NCBI GenBank assembly: GCA_027062125.1
Contig: JAMOTW010000111.1
Span: 1 to 6,176, forward strand
Length of the DNA: 6,176 bases
From: Thermococcus sp.
Lineage (GTDB): Archaea > Methanobacteriota_B > Thermococci > Thermococcales > Thermococcaceae
Direction of reading: 5' to 3'
Each line of letters opens with the position of its first letter. The stretch's first letter is position 1. The position numbers were made by a program, and so were the translations under genes. Shown piece by piece: positions 5,467 through 6,176 of this stretch. Below the pieces are notes generated by a model, which saw only the letters and a list, made by a program, of their open reading frames with translations, made no database searches and was not told the DNA's origin.

Positions 5467-5477
5467 CTTAAAAATCC
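5467..5477 (-). promoter_or_regulatory. TATA-like promoter of the Sir2-DUF3783 unit
   Basis: The minus strand reads GGATTTTTAAG, with the centre about 26 bases before the Sir2 ATG. That spacing predicts transcription starting close to the ATG, so the mRNA may be leaderless even though an AGGTG sequence precedes the ATG. Confidence 0.5.
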
Positions 5478-5502
5478 TGCCCGAGGTTGAGAGGTTCCTG
5501 GG

Positions 5503-5550
5503 CTTCCCACCGAAGAATCTTTGAAACGAACTTCATGTTTCCGTGGGAGG
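5503..5550. repeat. Imperfect inverted repeat in the divergent Sir2/permease gap
   Basis: CTTCCCAC (5503-5510) and GTGGGAGG (5543-5550) pair at 7 of 8 positions across a 32-base spacer. They lie between the two divergent TATA elements, the right arm touching the permease TATA box. It may be a regulator site or chance; nothing else recognisable lies in this gap. Confidence 0.25.
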
Positions 5551-5558
5551 GTTTAAAT
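5551..5558 (+). promoter_or_regulatory. TATA element of the permease gene
   Basis: GTTTAAAT stands out in a GC-rich background. Transcription starting about 26 bases downstream (near 5581) would give a leader of roughly 19 bases that carries GGGGGGTGA. Confidence 0.6.
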
Positions 5559-5590
5559 TGTATCCATGAACACATCTGCGAAAACAGGGG

Positions 5591-5595
5591 GGTGA
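5591..5595 (+). promoter_or_regulatory. Ribosome binding site GGTGA that sets the permease start
   Basis: GGTGA within a run of six G lies 4 bases before the ATG at 5600. It supports the long reading with the basic N-terminal extension over internal ATGs at 5722 and 5761. Confidence 0.7.
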
Positions 5596-5599
5596 GAGA

Positions 5600-6176
5600 A
5601 TGCCCATAACGGATGGAACCCCAAGGAAAAAGGTCACCACTTCACACGGGCGTTATTACGCCGAGAGAGTGGCACTCGCGAGGAGGAAGAAGCTCAGAAG
5701 GAAGGCCGCGCTGATTCAGCTCATGAGGAAGCGAAAGGGCGTCGCGGCGATAAGGACGAGCATGATACGGGTTGAAAAGGCCCACATCTCGAAGAACGAG
5801 GCGCTGGCAATACTGGTGGGAACCCAGATCGGCGCCGGAGTGCTGGGCCTGCCGTACGCGGCTAGCAAAGTTGGCCTGGTTCCGGCAATGGCGGTTCTCT
5901 TCGGGGTCATGCTCCTCATGCTCGCGACGGCCTTTATCGTGCTGAAGTTCTCCGCGGAGATGGGCGGGGCGCAGATGAGCACCATCGCCAACAGGACCCT
6001 TGGAAAGGCCGGTGGCTGGCTGATGTACCTGAGCATCTTCATAATGAGTTTCGGTGCGCTCCTGGCGTACATAGCCGGAATGGGAAGCGTCTTCGCGAGC
6101 CTCTTTGGCGTCACCGACACAGTTGGAGCCGCGATATTCTGGGTACTCGCATCCTTCGTCGTCTACCGCGGCCTTG
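5600..6176 (+). CDS. Amino-acid permease (aromatic amino acid/SdaC-like, APC superfamily), N-terminal part, 3' end outside window
   Basis: The frame is open to the right edge, giving 192 residues. A membrane part begins near residue 68 with ILVGTQIGAGVLGLPYAASK, the first-helix signature with the unwound GTQIGAG segment that binds substrate in this family. Further helices lie at about 92-116, 138-165 and 174-190, so roughly four of the expected 11 are present. It should import amino acids by ion coupling; the substrate is not readable from this fragment. Before the first helix there are about 66 residues with some 20 Lys/Arg and only three Asp/Glu, including runs ARRKKLRRK and MRKRKG. Such a long basic cytoplasmic head is unusual for these permeases. 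The GGTGA site and the TATA spacing support the ATG at 5600; the internal ATGs at 5722 and 5761 are less supported. It is divergent from Sir2. Confidence 0.88.
   Translation, partial: MPITDGTPRKKVTTSHGRYYAERVALARRKKLRRKAALIQLMRKRKGVAAIRTSMIRVEKAHISKNEALAILVGTQIGAGVLGLPYAASKVGLVPAMAVLFGVMLLMLATAFIVLKFSAEMGGAQMSTIANRTLGKAGGWLMYLSIFIMSFGALLAYIAGMGSVFASLFGVTDTVGAAIFWVLASFVVYRGL

Noticed and set aside
5716..6120. 134-codon minus-strand frame opposite the permease
   Set aside because: Antisense of a hydrophobic membrane protein commonly gives long open frames; no start signal is present and the plus frame has the permease signature.

Overview
The window reads as a chromosomal segment of a hyperthermophilic euryarchaeon of the order Thermococcales, most likely Thermococcus. 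The evidence is tightly packed genes, GGTGA/GAGGTGA ribosome binding sites 3-5 bases from the start codons, AT-rich archaeal TATA elements about 26-35 bases upstream of starts, charged proteins rich in Lys, Glu and Arg, and a set of archaeal families (DUF3783, ASCH/PUA-like, short-chain Sir2, CTE7-type HAD phosphatase, PEGA surface protein). No rRNA, tRNA, CRISPR array or mobile element is visible. The species cannot be settled from this sequence alone.

Layout. Bases 1-1882 (+) hold the 3' end of an ABC transporter ATPase gene, followed after 10 bases by a gene for a secreted, membrane-anchored PEGA-domain protein; the two look like one operon. Bases 1894-5445 (-) hold six closely packed genes. 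In transcription order they are Sir2-type deacylase, DUF3783 protein (1-base overlap), HAD phosphatase, ASCH-domain protein (overlapping starts and stops), PAP2 phosphatase, and a small COG2426 (Sm_multidrug_ex) membrane protein (4-base ATGA overlap). TATA-like elements upstream of Sir2, HAD and PAP2 divide them into three two-gene units. From 5600 (+) a divergent gene for an amino-acid permease runs off the right edge.

How the genes may work together. The strongest functional pairing is PAP2 + COG2426: a lipid pyrophosphate phosphatase fold translationally coupled to a distant relative of DedA/VTT proteins, which suggests recycling of the polyprenyl (dolichyl) phosphate carrier used in N-glycosylation. 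The neighbouring PEGA protein carries about a dozen N-glycosylation sequons and would be a plausible glycosylation target, although it is not co-transcribed. The HAD + ASCH pair could be a small nucleotide or modified-nucleoside handling unit. The Sir2 + DUF3783 pair gives the unknown DUF3783 protein a possible link to NAD-dependent lysine deacylation. These links are inferences from gene order and motifs. The family assignments of Sir2, PAP2, HAD and the permease are secure.
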